A DNA stretch of 64,000 nt from Cryptomeria japonica. Taxonomy: Eukaryota; Streptophyta; Pinopsida; Cupressales; Cupressaceae. The stretch lies in the NCBI RefSeq assembly GCF_030272615.1, contig NC_081414.1:766721653-766785652 (forward strand), written 5' to 3'. The notes under the pieces are model-generated. The model ran no database searches. It was not told where the DNA came from and saw only the letters and a list, made by a program, of their open reading frames with translations. Numbering within the stretch: the first letter of the stretch is position 1; every line of letters begins with the position of its first letter. The position numbers and the translations under genes were made by a program. Of the stretch, positions 45,894 to 59,960 are shown piece by piece.

Positions 45894-48300
45894 TAAATAA
45901 TTTTTTTTTAAGTAAAAGGTAAAGAGATACATTTCTCTGTTTGCTCGAACTTAACAAAAACAATTTTTTTGGTCCTTCAAATCAAATTAAAAATATTCAA
46001 ATGGTTCACAAGGAGTCATCATATTTCAATTTTTATTAACATAACTATTTTTTGAGATATAAATTATTGCTTATTTTTTAATTTGATCTTCTTTCACAAC
46101 CTATATGTAGCAGTCTCATTTGAATAAGTCAAGAGGACATATCTACAAGATAACCATATGCTTCCTCATGCCTTCTTGTGTAGTTTTGAGCAATATCCAC
46201 CAAACAAATTGATGAATTCTTTTTAAAAAAAAATATACAATCATTGATCTCTTTCTCCAAGGAGTTATCTGATCTTCAACTTCCAAATCTCATAGATTTA
46301 GTATCATTGATTTTGGTAATAACTATACTAGATTACATGGTATACAATCATTTTCTCAAATTTATAATTTCACACAATATAAAATCTCCCACTATAGTTA
46401 AAAAAATTCAACAATAATAGAAATGTATATCTTTCTAGGCAAAAATATTAGCTTGTATAGCAAATGTTGAGATATAAGGTAATAATATTATGAGAATAAG
46501 TTCTTCTACAAAGGTATGCAAATTTCAAATTTATATCTTAACCAAGGATTACCTTTAGATTGAATTATGTTAAATTACATGATTACATATAAATCAACAA
46601 TTGGAAATAAACTAACAAACCATGTCAACAAAAGATTTACATGGACAAAATCTTTCTAATAAAACCCAACATGAGAAAAAAAGATGTATGTATTAATCTT
46701 CAAATGTGAGATAGATCTACACACTAACAATCTCTTCACTCTAACAAAACCCATGCATCTATAATATAATCTCATCATGCAACTGCCATCTCATGTCTCC
46801 AATTTATATAGAAATGGAAAAAAATGCAACTAATAATTTTACAAAATAATATACCATCAAACCATGGTAATATGGAAAAAAATCACACATCTAAAGTGAA
46901 GAGGTTCTTCTATAATAATAAATATATAACTCCTAATGAACAATGAATAATAATAAAACCTTCATACTAATAATATATGTCATCTTTGACTTGTAACTCC
47001 TTCATAATGGTCCATATCCTAGGGTAAGATAACTCATACGAGACTCATCAATATCATTCAAGATGCTTTGAACACTTAATTCTCATATCCAAGTTAAAAT
47101 TTGCTAAGATTACCTTTATTACCACTACTATCAACTCTGACTCCTTCATGAATGCATAGGACAATCAATGCCAAGATTTTTGAGAAATTTAAATTACAAA
47201 ATAATTTCTAATTACACCCTATGCATCCAAGGACACGTTTTAAGAGTGTTGGAGGCACATGACTAATACATATATTGAAAGGTAAATGATAGTTCAATCC
47301 TAAGAAGTATAAGTGACTAATTCATTTTAGAGAGCTCCTTAGAGTGCATGGATGCTCTCATCTACAACTATTTGGAATTTTAACATAGTTGAACAAAGAG
47401 AAAGGTAGGGAAATGTTTGAAATAATTTAAAGGTAGATAAAAACAAAGAATAAAAGGAAGTTGTCACATTAGTAGGCAATATGTTAGTGTGATATAAAAT
47501 GAAAAAGAAAGTGAACATTAGGATGTTTGCACAGGGCATGTAATTGAGCTTTGTACTTGCCAACAACATTCATTTGAAAGTCTATAAAACATGTTCAAAA
47601 AGTTATGTTTGTGCATATCCTACAACCGTCTTCCATGAGATCACATTTGTTTGAATTTTTTGAAGTAGTTTATGTGTTATTTGTCTATGCTACATATTTT
47701 GATTGTGGAATGAAGATATCATAAATCTATCATAGATCATAATTTTAAAATAAGAAAACAATAGTGCGGAAGTATCATAAAAATTAATCTTGAGTTCTTG
47801 TAAAAGTAATCACAATGTAGGTGACAATAAATAGACAACAGGTTTAGAAGATTTCACATGCTTCACCAAACTCTAAAAACTAGGCAAAGATTGTAGAAGA
47901 TAAAAAGGAATCAAATAAAATCAAAAAGATAAATTTCTACATGAAAATTTGTAAATTAACATTACCTTACTAATGATCGAAGGATTGATTGATTTTGGAG
48001 GTTACCCCTATATTGAATTCTTTCCCTTCCTTTAATAAAATTGAAACCCCAAAGAAGACAAATAATATCCAAATTTCAAGTAACTAATCCCTTACTAATA
48101 AGTTATTTAGTGAAAACAAATCCATCTACAAGCTAAATCCCACTCTTTTATCTTAAATTCTTAATAATTTTCACATTAAATTTAATATTTATATAATTTT
48201 AATATTAAAAGTAATAAAAAATAGCTCTATTGTATCCAAGTCCACAACAACTAAAATTATGTTATACTTCCAAAATAGCTTCTTTACATTTCTTTAGAAA
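45894..48300. other. AT-rich region without visible genes
   Basis: No coding motif or terminal repeat was found on either strand. The small minus-strand frame at 47339-47569 has no recognisable feature. Confidence 0.5.
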
Positions 48301-48374
48301 AAAATACTTCTTTTCTCTCTCTCCGAATGGAGCCATTTAAATTTGAACAAGCCTACAAATTTCGAGTCCGCTTT

Positions 48375-48400
48375 AATCACCTGCCACGTGTAAACGATCA
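48375..48400 (+). promoter_or_regulatory. G-box / ABRE-like sequence
   Basis: CTGCCACGTGTAAACG contains CACGTG followed by T, a bZIP/ABRE-type site (core known from plant promoters). It is about 225 bp upstream of the small ORF at 48609 and within a locally more GC-rich stretch. Function is inferred only. Confidence 0.35.
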
Positions 48401-48608
48401 GATAACGTTCAATTCCGAATGACATGCAGCCTGCACGTAGCAAACGACAGCAAATGGATAAGATTCAAACCTAACTGTTTTGTATTTTATTCACCAACAG
48501 TCTGCTTTTTAACCTGGAAATTTTGCAAATTTCAATAGGCTTGCATTTCAAAGGGTTTCGTCAATCTGAAAGGGATTTGGAACAGAAGATCAGGTTGCTG
48601 GATCAGTG

Positions 48609-48827
48609 ATGGAGGCGAGTAGAAGATCAGGCGCTGAACATTTTTCAGATGAGAAAAGTGGTGATAAAATAAAGATTGCGGCGGCTGTTCATAATACATG
48701 TGAAGAAGGAAAATCAGAGGAGAAATCCGTGGTGAAAGAGGATGAAAGAGTGAAGGAAGCTCAACGCCCTGACGAAATTTTGGCTTTCAGTCGATCGGTG
48801 CTCAAGACTGATTCACTGCTGGAATGA
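48609..48827 (+). CDS. Hypothetical 72-residue hydrophilic protein
   Basis: ATG at 48609, TGA at 48825-48827. The product is strongly hydrophilic and charged (EKSGDKIKIAAAV, EEGKSEEKSVVKEDERVKE) and ends DEILAFSRSVLKTDSLLE. It has no membrane segment, signal peptide or Cys pattern. It is the only open frame in a stretch (48300-48850) that is clearly more GC-rich than its surroundings and has a G-box upstream. I do not recognise the family. It could be a genuine small gene, a first exon or a gene fragment. Confidence 0.4.
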   Translation: MEASRRSGAEHFSDEKSGDKIKIAAAVHNTCEEGKSEEKSVVKEDERVKEAQRPDEILAFSRSVLKTDSLLE

Positions 48828-49794
48828 ATGAATGAACGAACTGGTTGAATTGCCCCAATTTCTTCATATGCTGGAGAAAAAATAAAATTCTCTGCTTTAA
48901 ACTCTAGTCAAGCACATTAGACTTTGTTGGCAATTATATTATAAAAAGTGGTTTTTTGGGTGAGGAGTAGATTTATACTCATGTTTCAGATACATGACAT
49001 CATGATATAATTGCAGTGGGACTATGTAATAATTTAGCAGATGGAGTTTCATCACAAATGATTTAATGAAAAGAAATCTAGAGTTTAGTTGGATCAAGAG
49101 GGTATTCTTCCAATTGGACATTCAAGCATATCATTTTGTTAGCAATTAATCGAGAAATAATATTAAGTAAAACTATAAACAATCAATCTAGAAACAATAT
49201 TATTCAATACAGCGATTATAGTTTTAGGATTGATTCAACGCATTTATATACGTTTGTATGATGTGATGCCCTTTAGGAATTATTTCGGAAAAACATGAAA
49301 TGAATCTGTCCATCCTCCCTCAAGAAAATTCATTCTTCAACTCACATGTCATGCCATGCCCTTCGAAATCTAAATTTTGTGATCTTCAAAATCTAAGTTT
49401 TGTTCGAATGAAAAAATAAAAGTCCCTTTTTTTTAATGAATAACAAAAGCCGAGTTTTATAATTTAATTTAATCAAATAAGTAAATGATTCAATGTTTTT
49501 CTGAGTGTCAATATTCTTCCTTTCTCTTGAAAGGAGAAAGGTTTCTTTCTTTCTCTTTTAAGGTTTCCTAATCATTGAAAGAAGCTATTGTAAGCTATTG
49601 TAAGCTAGGCCTAACTAATTAGTGCCGGGAACTATTTTTTACCATAGAAGCCCTCCCTCTGAACCGGCCATTGAACTCTCTTAATTAATCAACTTTGCCA
49701 GTTCTGAACCAGCAATAGAATTTCCTCTCAATTAATCAATCTATCAACCTATTAATCAATCTATTAATCAATCAGTGAATCAATAAACTTGTTA
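48828..49794. other. No gene seen
   Basis: AT-rich. It ends in short ATTAATCAATCTATTAATCAATC repeats (49725-49785) just before the LINE target site. Confidence 0.4.
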
Positions 49795-49811
49795 GAACAA
49801 GAATATTAATT
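49795..49811. repeat. Target site duplication of the LINE, left copy
   Basis: GAACAAGAATATTAATT (17 bp) is found here and again at 55850-55866. Such a length is typical for target-primed reverse transcription by L1-type elements. Confidence 0.9.
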
Positions 49812-49894
49812 TACTAAAAGAGGTGTAAAAATTTATTGAAATCCAAAGAGAACAGTACAACCAACCAAAGGGACAACAGAAAATACAAAGAACT

Positions 49895-52800
49895 AAGCTT
49901 TATCCTCAGCAACAAGTTGATCCAATTCATAAGTGCCTCTGATCCGTAATATGCCAATCCTGCATATATTCGGATGCCCACTTAGCCAAACAGTCGGCCA
50001 CACCATTCCACTCTCGAAGGATATGAGAGAAAATGACAGATTCAAGGGTCCGACATAACTGAGTCTGCTTAATAACCAGAGCCAAATGTACTCTTTTTTA
50101 TTCAATAAGTTGACTACCACCTGCAAATGATCCTACACCACCTCTGCTTGCAACATTTCTCCACCACAATCTGGATGGCCAAGGCCTCCATAAGATTATT
50201 CGTATGAGAACCTTTGTAGATAGAGAAGAGAAACTAAACTTCTCCAGAGCTGCTGTGCCTCACTCCCCCTATGCCTGCGGGGCTAGGATTTTCCTGAGAA
50301 GATCCATCAGTGTTGATCTTAAGAATTTCAGGTGAAGGAGGGGTCCAATGCCCCTCATGATTAACCCGCTGCAAGCGATATCCAACTATCCTCCTAGGGT
50401 GGCGGGAGACCAGCAAAGGAACACCATCTTGCAAAGGAAAAGAAAGCCGGGAAAAAATACCAACATCTCAAGGGTCTAGACCTCCAGACAAATCACATTT
50501 TGCCATAACTATTTCATGAAGATTTCATGAAGAGAACGAACAAATTTCCCCCAGAGGTGCACAATCCTAACCTAACACCCTTAAAGATCCTCCTATTTCT
50601 TTCAAGCCAAACATGCCATAAAATAAAGGAAGGGCCAATAGTCCAAGCAACTTGGAGAAAGGAGGATCTAGATAGGGAAGGTCCCAAGCGATCCCAGAAC
50701 TTAGACAAAGAGGAAACATGCCAGCAAGGGCAGCCCCATGTAGACCACCAGGAGTGCTAGATCTGTCTAACAAAGGAGCACTGAAAGAAGAGGTGAGAAA
50801 CAGACAACTCATCATTACAACATAAAACATAGATTGAAGGGCCATGGAATCCTCTCTTGCAGAGATTATCCCAAGTAAGACACCTATTGTGAGCCACCAA
50901 CCAGAGGAAGAAATTACACTTAGGCCATGAGGAGGGATTCCAAACTTTCTTCCACCAAGGAACCTCCATATCACCAAACATCTGTCTAGTAAGCATAAGG
51001 TACCCTAAGGAAATAGTATATTTACCAGAAGAAGCACCTCCCCAAGCCAAAACATCAGGCACCTACAAAGAGCTGCACTCCCTAGAAGCCATAATTTGAG
51101 AGAGCTCCATCCGATCCCCCACAAATCCCCCCGGTGGCCAGTCAAATGGATTCTTCCATCGAAAACCAATAGTAAGGCTCAAAATATAGGCCTCCTTATA
51201 GTGAACCACCTTATTCCAACCTGTAGAATGGAAAGAGTCATAGAAAGCCTACAAGTGCAGGTGAAAGGACAAAAGAGGAGGTTTACCATCCCAAGAATCA
51301 CTCCAAAACAGAGCTTCTGAACCATTGTTACAAATCCAAAAAAGACTTCTCTTGACCAAGCGAGATCCTGTCTTAAGGGTATTCCACACCATAGAACCTC
51401 CACCCGCCAAAGGGAATATAGAAACCTCTGAAGGCCAGACTCCTGGTAAATACTTATGTGAGAGGATATGAGCTCATAGCTGAGACTGACTGGAACACCA
51501 TCACCAATATAGCTTAGCAACAAGAGCCTGTCCACTCAAGATAGTAGAACAAAGGCCGAGGCCACCCTCCTTCCTTGGCCTACAAACTGTATCCCACTTG
51601 ATTAGGCTCCATTTGAAATTTTGCAAATTACCACTCCAAAGAAACTGTCGAGAGAGGGCATCAAATTCCTTAAGAAAATACACCGAGGCAACTTGCACCA
51701 TGCTTCTATAGATAGGGAGAGCTTGAATCACTGATTGCAAGAGAGTCACTCGACCATCAGTAGAGAGCCACTGACGCATCCAATGATTAACTTTTTGACA
51801 CAGCTTATCAAGCAGGTTCTGCTAGAAAAGCCTGGGCTATCTATCCAAAACAATAGGGATGCCCAAGTAAGTCATAGGAAGAGACTCAATCTGAAATCTT
51901 AGAATATTAGCAATCCTCCGCTGGATAGGCTTCGGAGTGTTGAAAAAATTAATAGAAGACTTGTGGTCATTGATTTTTTGTCTCGAGGTAGCCAAATAAG
52001 TATCCAAAGTGAGTTGGAAGGCTTTAGCTTCTTGGATACAAGCTCTCCCGACAAGTGCAGTATCATCCACAAACTGAAGATGGGAGAGATTGGGTAGTCC
52101 ATTTCCCCAACTCTAGCCATGAATCAAATTATGAGAAACTTGATGCTTAATAAATCTGCCAAGTCCCTCTGCCATAATGATGAACAAGTAGGGAGAAAGA
52201 GGATCACCCTGGCAGAGACCCCTAGAGGCCCCAAATAACTCTAAAGGTTCTCCATTGAGAAGCATAGAAAAGGAGGGAGAAGTGACACAACTCCAAATCC
52301 ATTCCACCCACTCCAAGCTGAATCCAAAAGTAAGAAGAACTTTCTGCAAAAAGCCCCATTTCACTCTATCATAAGCCTTAGTCATATCAAGCTTGATGAA
52401 CATAGAATGGATGGCTTCAGAGGCAATAACCACTCCATCAAGAATTTGTTTTCCAGCAACAAAACCCCCTTTCTCTTCTGAGATAATTGTGGGAATCCAA
52501 ACTTTGAGCCTTTCAACAATTAATTTAGTAATAACTTTATAAACCACATTACATAGAGTAATCAGTCGAAAGGAGTCCAACTGATTAGCCCCTTCCTTTT
52601 TCAGAATAAGAACAAGGAATGTAGCATTCAAAGGTTGGAGCATCTGTTTGTTAGAGTGTGATTCTTGAACCACAGCTAATAAGCCCTGATTAATAATATC
52701 CCATAACTCTTGAAAAAATTCCACTAGGAAGCCATCAGGTCTAGGAGCCTTGCCCTTACGCAAACTAAAAACCGCTTCCTCCAATTTAGACATAGAGATT

Positions 52801-54140
52801 GGCCTCATAAGGGAGTCGTTCATTGCTTTGGTCACAATAGAGGGGATGCAAGACAGGATAATATTCTCCTCATTATCAGCGAGAAGCGAATCTTCTAAAA
52901 AAAGAGAGGAATAGAACCAGATGGCCTCCCTGGAAATGGCTTGAAAGGATGTCAATTGCAAGCCATCATAAGTAACAAGAGATGAAATGTAACTTCGATT
53001 TCGGCGGCCATGAACAAATTTATGGAAAGAAGTAGTATTCTTATCTCCTTCCTAGAGCCAATCAATTTGAGCTTTTTGCTTCCAATAAATTTCCTTTCTA
53101 AGATCCCACTCTTCTAAATCCCTGGAAGCCTGAGATTCTTCTCTGCTAAGAGCTTCAGAAAAACCCAGGTCTCTAATCTGCCTTGTAATGACTTCTAGAC
53201 GTTCTTGAGCCCTCCTTTTCATAGTGAAAAGATTACCAAAACAATTCCTGTTCCAATGCTTCAGCTTCCTTTTGACACATTGAAGTTTTTTAGAAAAGGA
53301 AAACATAGCAGTTCCATATGCTAGGCCACCATCTCTCCACCAATGAGCCATTAAGTCATGAAGAGAAGAGTCCCAGAGCCACATCAGTTGGAACTTAAAG
53401 GGAGGATTCTTGGGAAGAGAAATACAACAAGCCAAGAACTTGATACGCCAATGATCAGATCCCCTCCAATCCAAAATTTCCGAAGAGAGAGAGAGATTAT
53501 GACTCGTCCAAAAGCAAGAGACTAAAAATCTATCCAAGCATTCTGATATGGCATCTTCACCAACCCTCCTATTATTCCAAGTAAAGATCCCATTAGCTGG
53601 CTGGATATCAGAAAGATATAAAAAATTCCATATTATCCCGGAGAAGCTCAGAAGAAGGCCCTAGACGAGCATTCCCACCTCTTTTCTCCTCCAAATGTAA
53701 GACTAAATTAAAGTCCCCTGCTAAAATCCAAGGCAAGAAAGGATGACAACTTTGAACATACCTTAAATGCTCCCAAAGTCTTAACTTTCTAGGGAAGTCA
53801 ACATGAGCATACACATTAGTTACCAAAATCACCTCCCCCGTATCCAAATTGGAGGCAACCATAGAGAGTGTGGAGAGAGAAGAAATCCAACAGAGAGGGG
53901 TGATTTTCCATGGCTCCCAACAAATGGCTAATCCCCCACCATTCCCCATAGATCCAATACATTGACCTTGACCATGATACCAAATATCAGGGACACAACA
54001 GAGCATGGAATCCACTGAAAGCTTAGTCTTCTGAATACAAAGGATGTCCAGAGAATGATCAATCACCAACTCATGAATAGCCATTTGTCTAGGGATGCTA
54101 TTCAACCCCCTAACATCCCATGAGAGAATAATAATGGAGT
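49895..54140 (-). pseudogene. LINE ORF2: endonuclease, reverse transcriptase, RNase H
   Basis: Endonuclease begins WDVRGLNS near 54130, then LDILCIQKTKL (Lys where QETK has Glu), NVYAH and AGDFN. RT (52960-51900): KAPRPDGFLVEFFQ, SFRLITLCNVVYK, LDMTKAYDRVKW, GLCQGDPLSPYLF and the active site FVDDT near 52065 (present). A thumb/linker follows (YLGIPIV, DGRVTLLQSV), then a zf-RVT-like segment (WPKCNFFLWLVAHNRCLTWDNL, 50960-50850). The C-terminal RNase H reads LKINTDGSSQENPSPAGIGG and NNLMEALAIQ (50345-50130). Stops and frameshifts occur throughout. The protein nicks target DNA and copies the RNA in place. Confidence 0.9.
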
Positions 54141-54559
54141 AGAGTGAGGAAAGTGAGAATCCATGGTCTTCATAGCCCCAGACTCTACCAGTAAATCCCT
54201 TGTAAGTCTAATTTTCTCCTGATCCTTTTTGCGACCACTTCTTGATGGAGTAGCAAAGGATACTTTCTTAAATGGTCTTTGCAACAATCCTAATGTCAGA
54301 GGAGAGCCGTTGCCATTACCAGAAGCAAACACCTTCTTAGCCAGATCCACTAAGAGAATATCATTATCTTGTGGTGCCGAGGACACCACAAGAGCACTAG
54401 ACTCAGAGCTAATAGGAGCCTCATTTTTCTATTGGAGAGCTGTATCTTGTTTCATAATAGGTGGATCATGAATAGAAATTCCCCCATCCAAGCCTACAGC
54501 GCCAGACACATCTGGGGTGATACCTTCCTCTACAACCATATTGTCTAGTACTTCAAATC

Positions 54560-55764
54560 TATTAAAATCTGTATCTGATTGCTAATCTAGAAAGGGTCTC
54601 TTCTGTCCTCTTTTCCTAGGTTGGCTGCGAATAGGAGTAAAGCCATCATTATCAGGGGTTGGTGTGTCGACTGAGGTTTTCCCATTATTAACATTATCCA
54701 TCTTGAATTTCTCCTTACCTACATCAATGGTTGGGGCTTTCCCCTTGCCTGAACTGTCCTTCTTCAGGCCTGAGGAAGAGGTAGACCCACCCAAACTACC
54801 ACTATTCCCCTTAACAACCCTAGGGAATTGCCGTTGCAAATGTCCATACTCATGGCAAACTCGACAGCGAAAAGGTAAGGACACATAATCTAACTGCTGA
54901 ATCCAAGAAGAAAAACCAAGGCAAATTTCCAAGGAATCCGACAATGGCTTATTCAAATCAATTTCAACACAAATATGGGCACAAGAAATGACCTTTTTGT
55001 CCAAGGATTGGTGTGCGATCGCAATAGGCTTCCCAAGTAAGGCGACTATCTGGCACAGTATGTCTTCTCTCGAAAACTCTAAAGGAAGTTTGGGCAGGCG
55101 AATCCACACGGGAACCCTCGATGGAAGATCCTCCGTAGAGTTAAACCTCGGATGCCAAGGTTTCACAAACAACCCCACACAATTATAAAAATAAGGCCCC
55201 CCCCCCCCTCCCCCCTCCTCAAAAACTCAATCATGATCAGACATGCAAGAAAAGACTACCAAGAAGTAGCTTTTTCCTGCCAACATTATGTCCATATCTC
55301 TGTCCACCTGCCATGAAAGTCATATCCAGGCTTCAAGGGCCGACATAGAGATTCAAATACCAAGAAATTTGCAGATCAGAGCATGTTTGGACCAGTACTC
55401 CACATCTTCCATCATAACCTTTGGAGGAATGACCAAAATTGGGCGATCGTGGCTCCGCGGAAAACATCCATTAACTTTATTAATCTTTGAGCTCGACCCC
55501 ACATAGAAAGATTCATTCATCTATGCATGAAGCTTCAAAGAGGACCCATCAGGCGTCGTAGCCCCAGCGACCACCAAGCTGTTAGAAGCCCCTTGCTTGT
55601 CCTTTAAAAAGATCGCATGCAACACATGCAACACATGAGATACCACCCGACCGTTCCAAACTGCCGAAGTATGTCTCTGATGCACTGGTTTGAAAACCAC
55701 CTCTTGCGTTGCAAAGCCGAGCCTGATAGAGACTCGCAATCTCTATAAATCTCCGCAGATTCAA
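54560..55764 (-). pseudogene. LINE ORF1: nucleic-acid-binding protein
   Basis: The C-terminal half (55178-54582) reads FVKPWHPRFN, VPVWIRLPKLPLEF and FRCRVCHEYGHLQRQF, the pattern of the plant LINE ORF1 domain (DUF4283-like) with a CCHC knuckle whose last Cys is Phe. A basic tail follows (RKRGQKRPFLD). The N-terminal half (55764-55520) is separated by stops and by a poly-C tract on the plus strand (55197-55220). ORF1 coats the LINE RNA. Confidence 0.75.
55197..55220 (-). repeat. Poly-G tract inside LINE ORF1
   Basis: On the plus strand a run of C broken by single T bases; on the LINE strand it is four or more G-runs in a row, able to form a G-quadruplex. It shifts the ORF1 frame and is likely a later expansion. 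Confidence 0.7.
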
Positions 55765-55849
55765 AGTTACCACCCCTGGGTTTGAGTCTTGGGTGACAAG
55801 TACCGCTATGATTGCAAGTGGGTCATTTGAACTCCCAAATAATAAAAGC

Positions 55850-55866
55850 GAACAAGAATATTAATT
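55850..55866. repeat. Target site duplication of the LINE, right copy
   Basis: Identical 17 bp to 49795-49811. Confidence 0.9.
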
Positions 55867-58111
55867 AGTAAATTAATAAACTTGTTGGAACAGGAATAAA
55901 CTAGTTAATAGTAGCAGTCGAGGTTTTCTAGCAGTTGATGTTGGATTGAACCCTTTGCAAATGAAAGGGAACGACTTAAACATCACACACTAAGCTTATA
56001 TTTATAGGGTTAAACATTCAGAGTTGACTGGCATTCTTACTCAATGTATATGATCACACTAAGAATCAATGTATATGATCACACTAAGAATACACTTATT
56101 CTTGTTCAATGCGTATGATCACACTAAAAATACACTTCTAGACTTAAAAGTGTTAAACACTCAAAATTGACTAACACTCTCTAAGCTTAATATGTTGCTT
56201 ATGTGTGTGGTTTAAGACTGGTCTTGTCTCCACATTTAATAGGTTTAGTGATTTATTTATATTTATGAATGTTTGTTAGCCCCATATAGAGCCAAATTTA
56301 AAAATTCAGAATTTGGGTCTACTCTGTGTCAATCCTTGCTGGTGGAAATTTTATCTTTTAAGAATGAGTATTGAACCCCTTTGAACTAAGTTCAAAGAGT
56401 TTCGAAGATGTTCAAAGGTTTATTTGAAAGGTTCAGTTCAAAGATCAACTTCAACAAGGTACAATTGGTTCAAGCAAGCTCATATCTACAAATTGTGGCC
56501 ATTCATGTGAAGATCTTTTGTTACAACATGTGAAGAAACGTTGCATTTCCACATCCTTTTATAAGAGGCAATGAGAAATTATTGTACTCTTCAATGAGGA
56601 AATTAAAGTAATATGGTTTCAATTCTGAATGAATAATTGTTAATGGAAACCATTGAAGAACACTTGATAAATGTTGGAGTTTGGACAGCAAGTTTGATTG
56701 TTCTGACAGTTTTATATACCTCCACTCAGACATCAATAACTTTTTCCTCGGAGATAATTTGCTCGATCTCTCTAGTCAAGTTGTGTTAAATGAGAATTGC
56801 AAAAATATATCCGAAAATTGGAAAGATCCAACGGTGGGGTAAAAAGTTATGCCCCCCGCAGCGAGACCCCATTTGACTGTCATAAAAACATCTGCCCAGC
56901 ATCAAATTTTTATTATTATTTTGGACTAATGTTTTCATATCCCACCTGTCCAAATATGCCAAAATGTCATTTATAAACTATTGAATGTAAAGTTTATAAA
57001 GACTTGATTTTATAAAGAGGATGGGTGGAGAAAGTAAAAAGGAAAGTTAAAGTAAAAAAAGGTGGAACCGGTTACATTTCAAGAAAGAAGAGAACGTATG
57101 TTAAATCTTTGAGTTTAAGTATGTTTTCTTTGATTGGAGATGATCTTTGAGTTGTCCCAATCATTTCAGATGTTGTCCTGTTCATTTGAAATGCGTATGT
57201 GTTTGTTAAAATCTTTGAATTTTAATTACTCATATATCCGAAATGAAATGTCAATCTTTCTTTTGTTTCCTTGAAGTTGGAAGATTATACAAATGGCCTT
57301 TGTGCCTTTCATTTAGTTTTCTTTAAACTCATTAAATCTGTAATCACATTCATCTCATGTTAATGGATGAATGTTAGTTTACCTTCTTTGTCTTCGGGTT
57401 AAATGCATAGCAAGTTATTTGATTCTTTGCAAATCATTCGAAGGTAGCTGGGCCTTGGAAAATAAGGAGAGAGCACTTGTATATAATTGTGGCAAGTGAC
57501 TCAACTGTTGTGTTGCAAGTTTGTGTTTAGGAGTCATTTTGTGCAAGTGTTTTGAGAAGACAAATCTATTCACTACAATGTTAAATATTTAAAAAATTCA
57601 TATTTATTATATAAATTTTTAAAAATATAGGTATGCTAGTTTAAAGATGCACACTTCAAATTTAGTAAGAATTTAAGGAAAATGTAATTAGTAAGAACTT
57701 AAAGAAAATGTACATTTGGTTAAAAATTTAGTAATATAGTGTGAGTTGGTCCACTGGTGGAAACCTTATGCTCATAAAAGAAAGGTCACAAAATCCCAAA
57801 GAGCTTGGTATGTCTCATAAATTAAAATATGTCATATAAAAAAAATTGAATACAAACATATATATATTTATAACATGAAATCAAAGGATCTATGATGGCA
57901 AATAAATCCAGTCATCATAAATTTAGTTTCACTAATAATACACTTAGGCAAGGTCCCCACACTCCTGTTTTAGCTAGCAGTCACTGTTCAATGTTGTTCA
58001 ATATTTTAAAGAGTAAATTATGAAGCAGGAGCAAATTGTAGAGCAGGGGACCCATGAAAATTTCCCGTCTAATAATCAACTAGACACAAATTCAATTCAC
58101 TTGGTTTGCTG
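55867..58111. other. No gene seen; short tandem repeat at 56035-56130
   Basis: CAATGTATATGATCACACTAAGAAT occurs twice in direct tandem (near 56042 and 56067) with a diverged third copy at 56107. The rest is AT-rich without coding motifs. A stretch near 56760-56900 (TCCGAAAATTGGAAAG, GGTGGGGTAAAAAGTTATG) has the look of an LTR fragment but no partner was found. Confidence 0.45.
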
Positions 58112-59680
<1,569 letters not shown>

Positions 59681-59787
59681 CTCTGAGATACCTTGAAGAA
59701 ATATGGTCTCATCGAATCTTATGATTGCAGGATATGTACAAAATGCATTTATTGAAAATGATTTAGAAAATTTTAACCAAATGTAAT
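59681..59787 (+). pseudogene. PPR protein pseudogene, left fragment
   Basis: Read on the plus strand as IP(stop)RNMVSSNLMIAGYVQN then FIENDLENFNQM, which is a pentatricopeptide motif of the PLS type (MP-RNMVSWN-MIAGY-QNG pattern). It is cut off by element E. The continuing PPR sequence lies beyond E at 61601. Confidence 0.7.
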
Positions 59788-59790
59788 TGA

Positions 59791-59947
59791 CAAATTAAAA
59801 TATTAACTATATTTCATCACTTTCCTTATGTATAGGCATGTCTTTTATAAGAGACACATCTCTTCGTTGATGTACCTATTTAAGGATCTTTGGATCCTCC
59901 TATTTGTATATATAAAAATATAATTTAATGCTCTCCAATTTTTATCA
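59791..59947 (+). repeat. Element E 5' LTR
   Basis: It matches 61431-61585; TTTGTATATATAAAAATATA near 59904 may be the TATA box. The 5' edge is uncertain by a few bases because the terminal TG is not preserved. Confidence 0.75.
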
Positions 59948-59960
59948 TGATATCAGAGCA
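59948..59960 (+). other. Primer-binding site of element E (tRNA-iMet type)
   Basis: TGATATCAGAGCA directly follows the 5' LTR. The copia consensus is TGGTATCAGAGC. Confidence 0.75.

Larger units (their letters stand above)
49812..55849 (-). mobile_element. L: full-length L1-type LINE, 6.0 kb, decayed
   Basis: Minus strand, bounded by the 17-bp duplication. It has ORF1 (about 55764-54560) and ORF2 (about 54140-49895), so it is essentially full length, unlike most genomic LINEs. The 3' end carries AATAAA on the minus strand near 49835 but only a remnant of a poly(A) tail. It belongs to the plant L1 group with an extra RNase H domain. Many stops make it inactive. Confidence 0.9.

Noticed and set aside
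45894-46300. Continuation of the element D LTR to the right of T2
   Set aside because: The sequence expected from the left LTR (CATGATCACATATGG) is not found; only a weak CATATG-CTTCC similarity near 46156.
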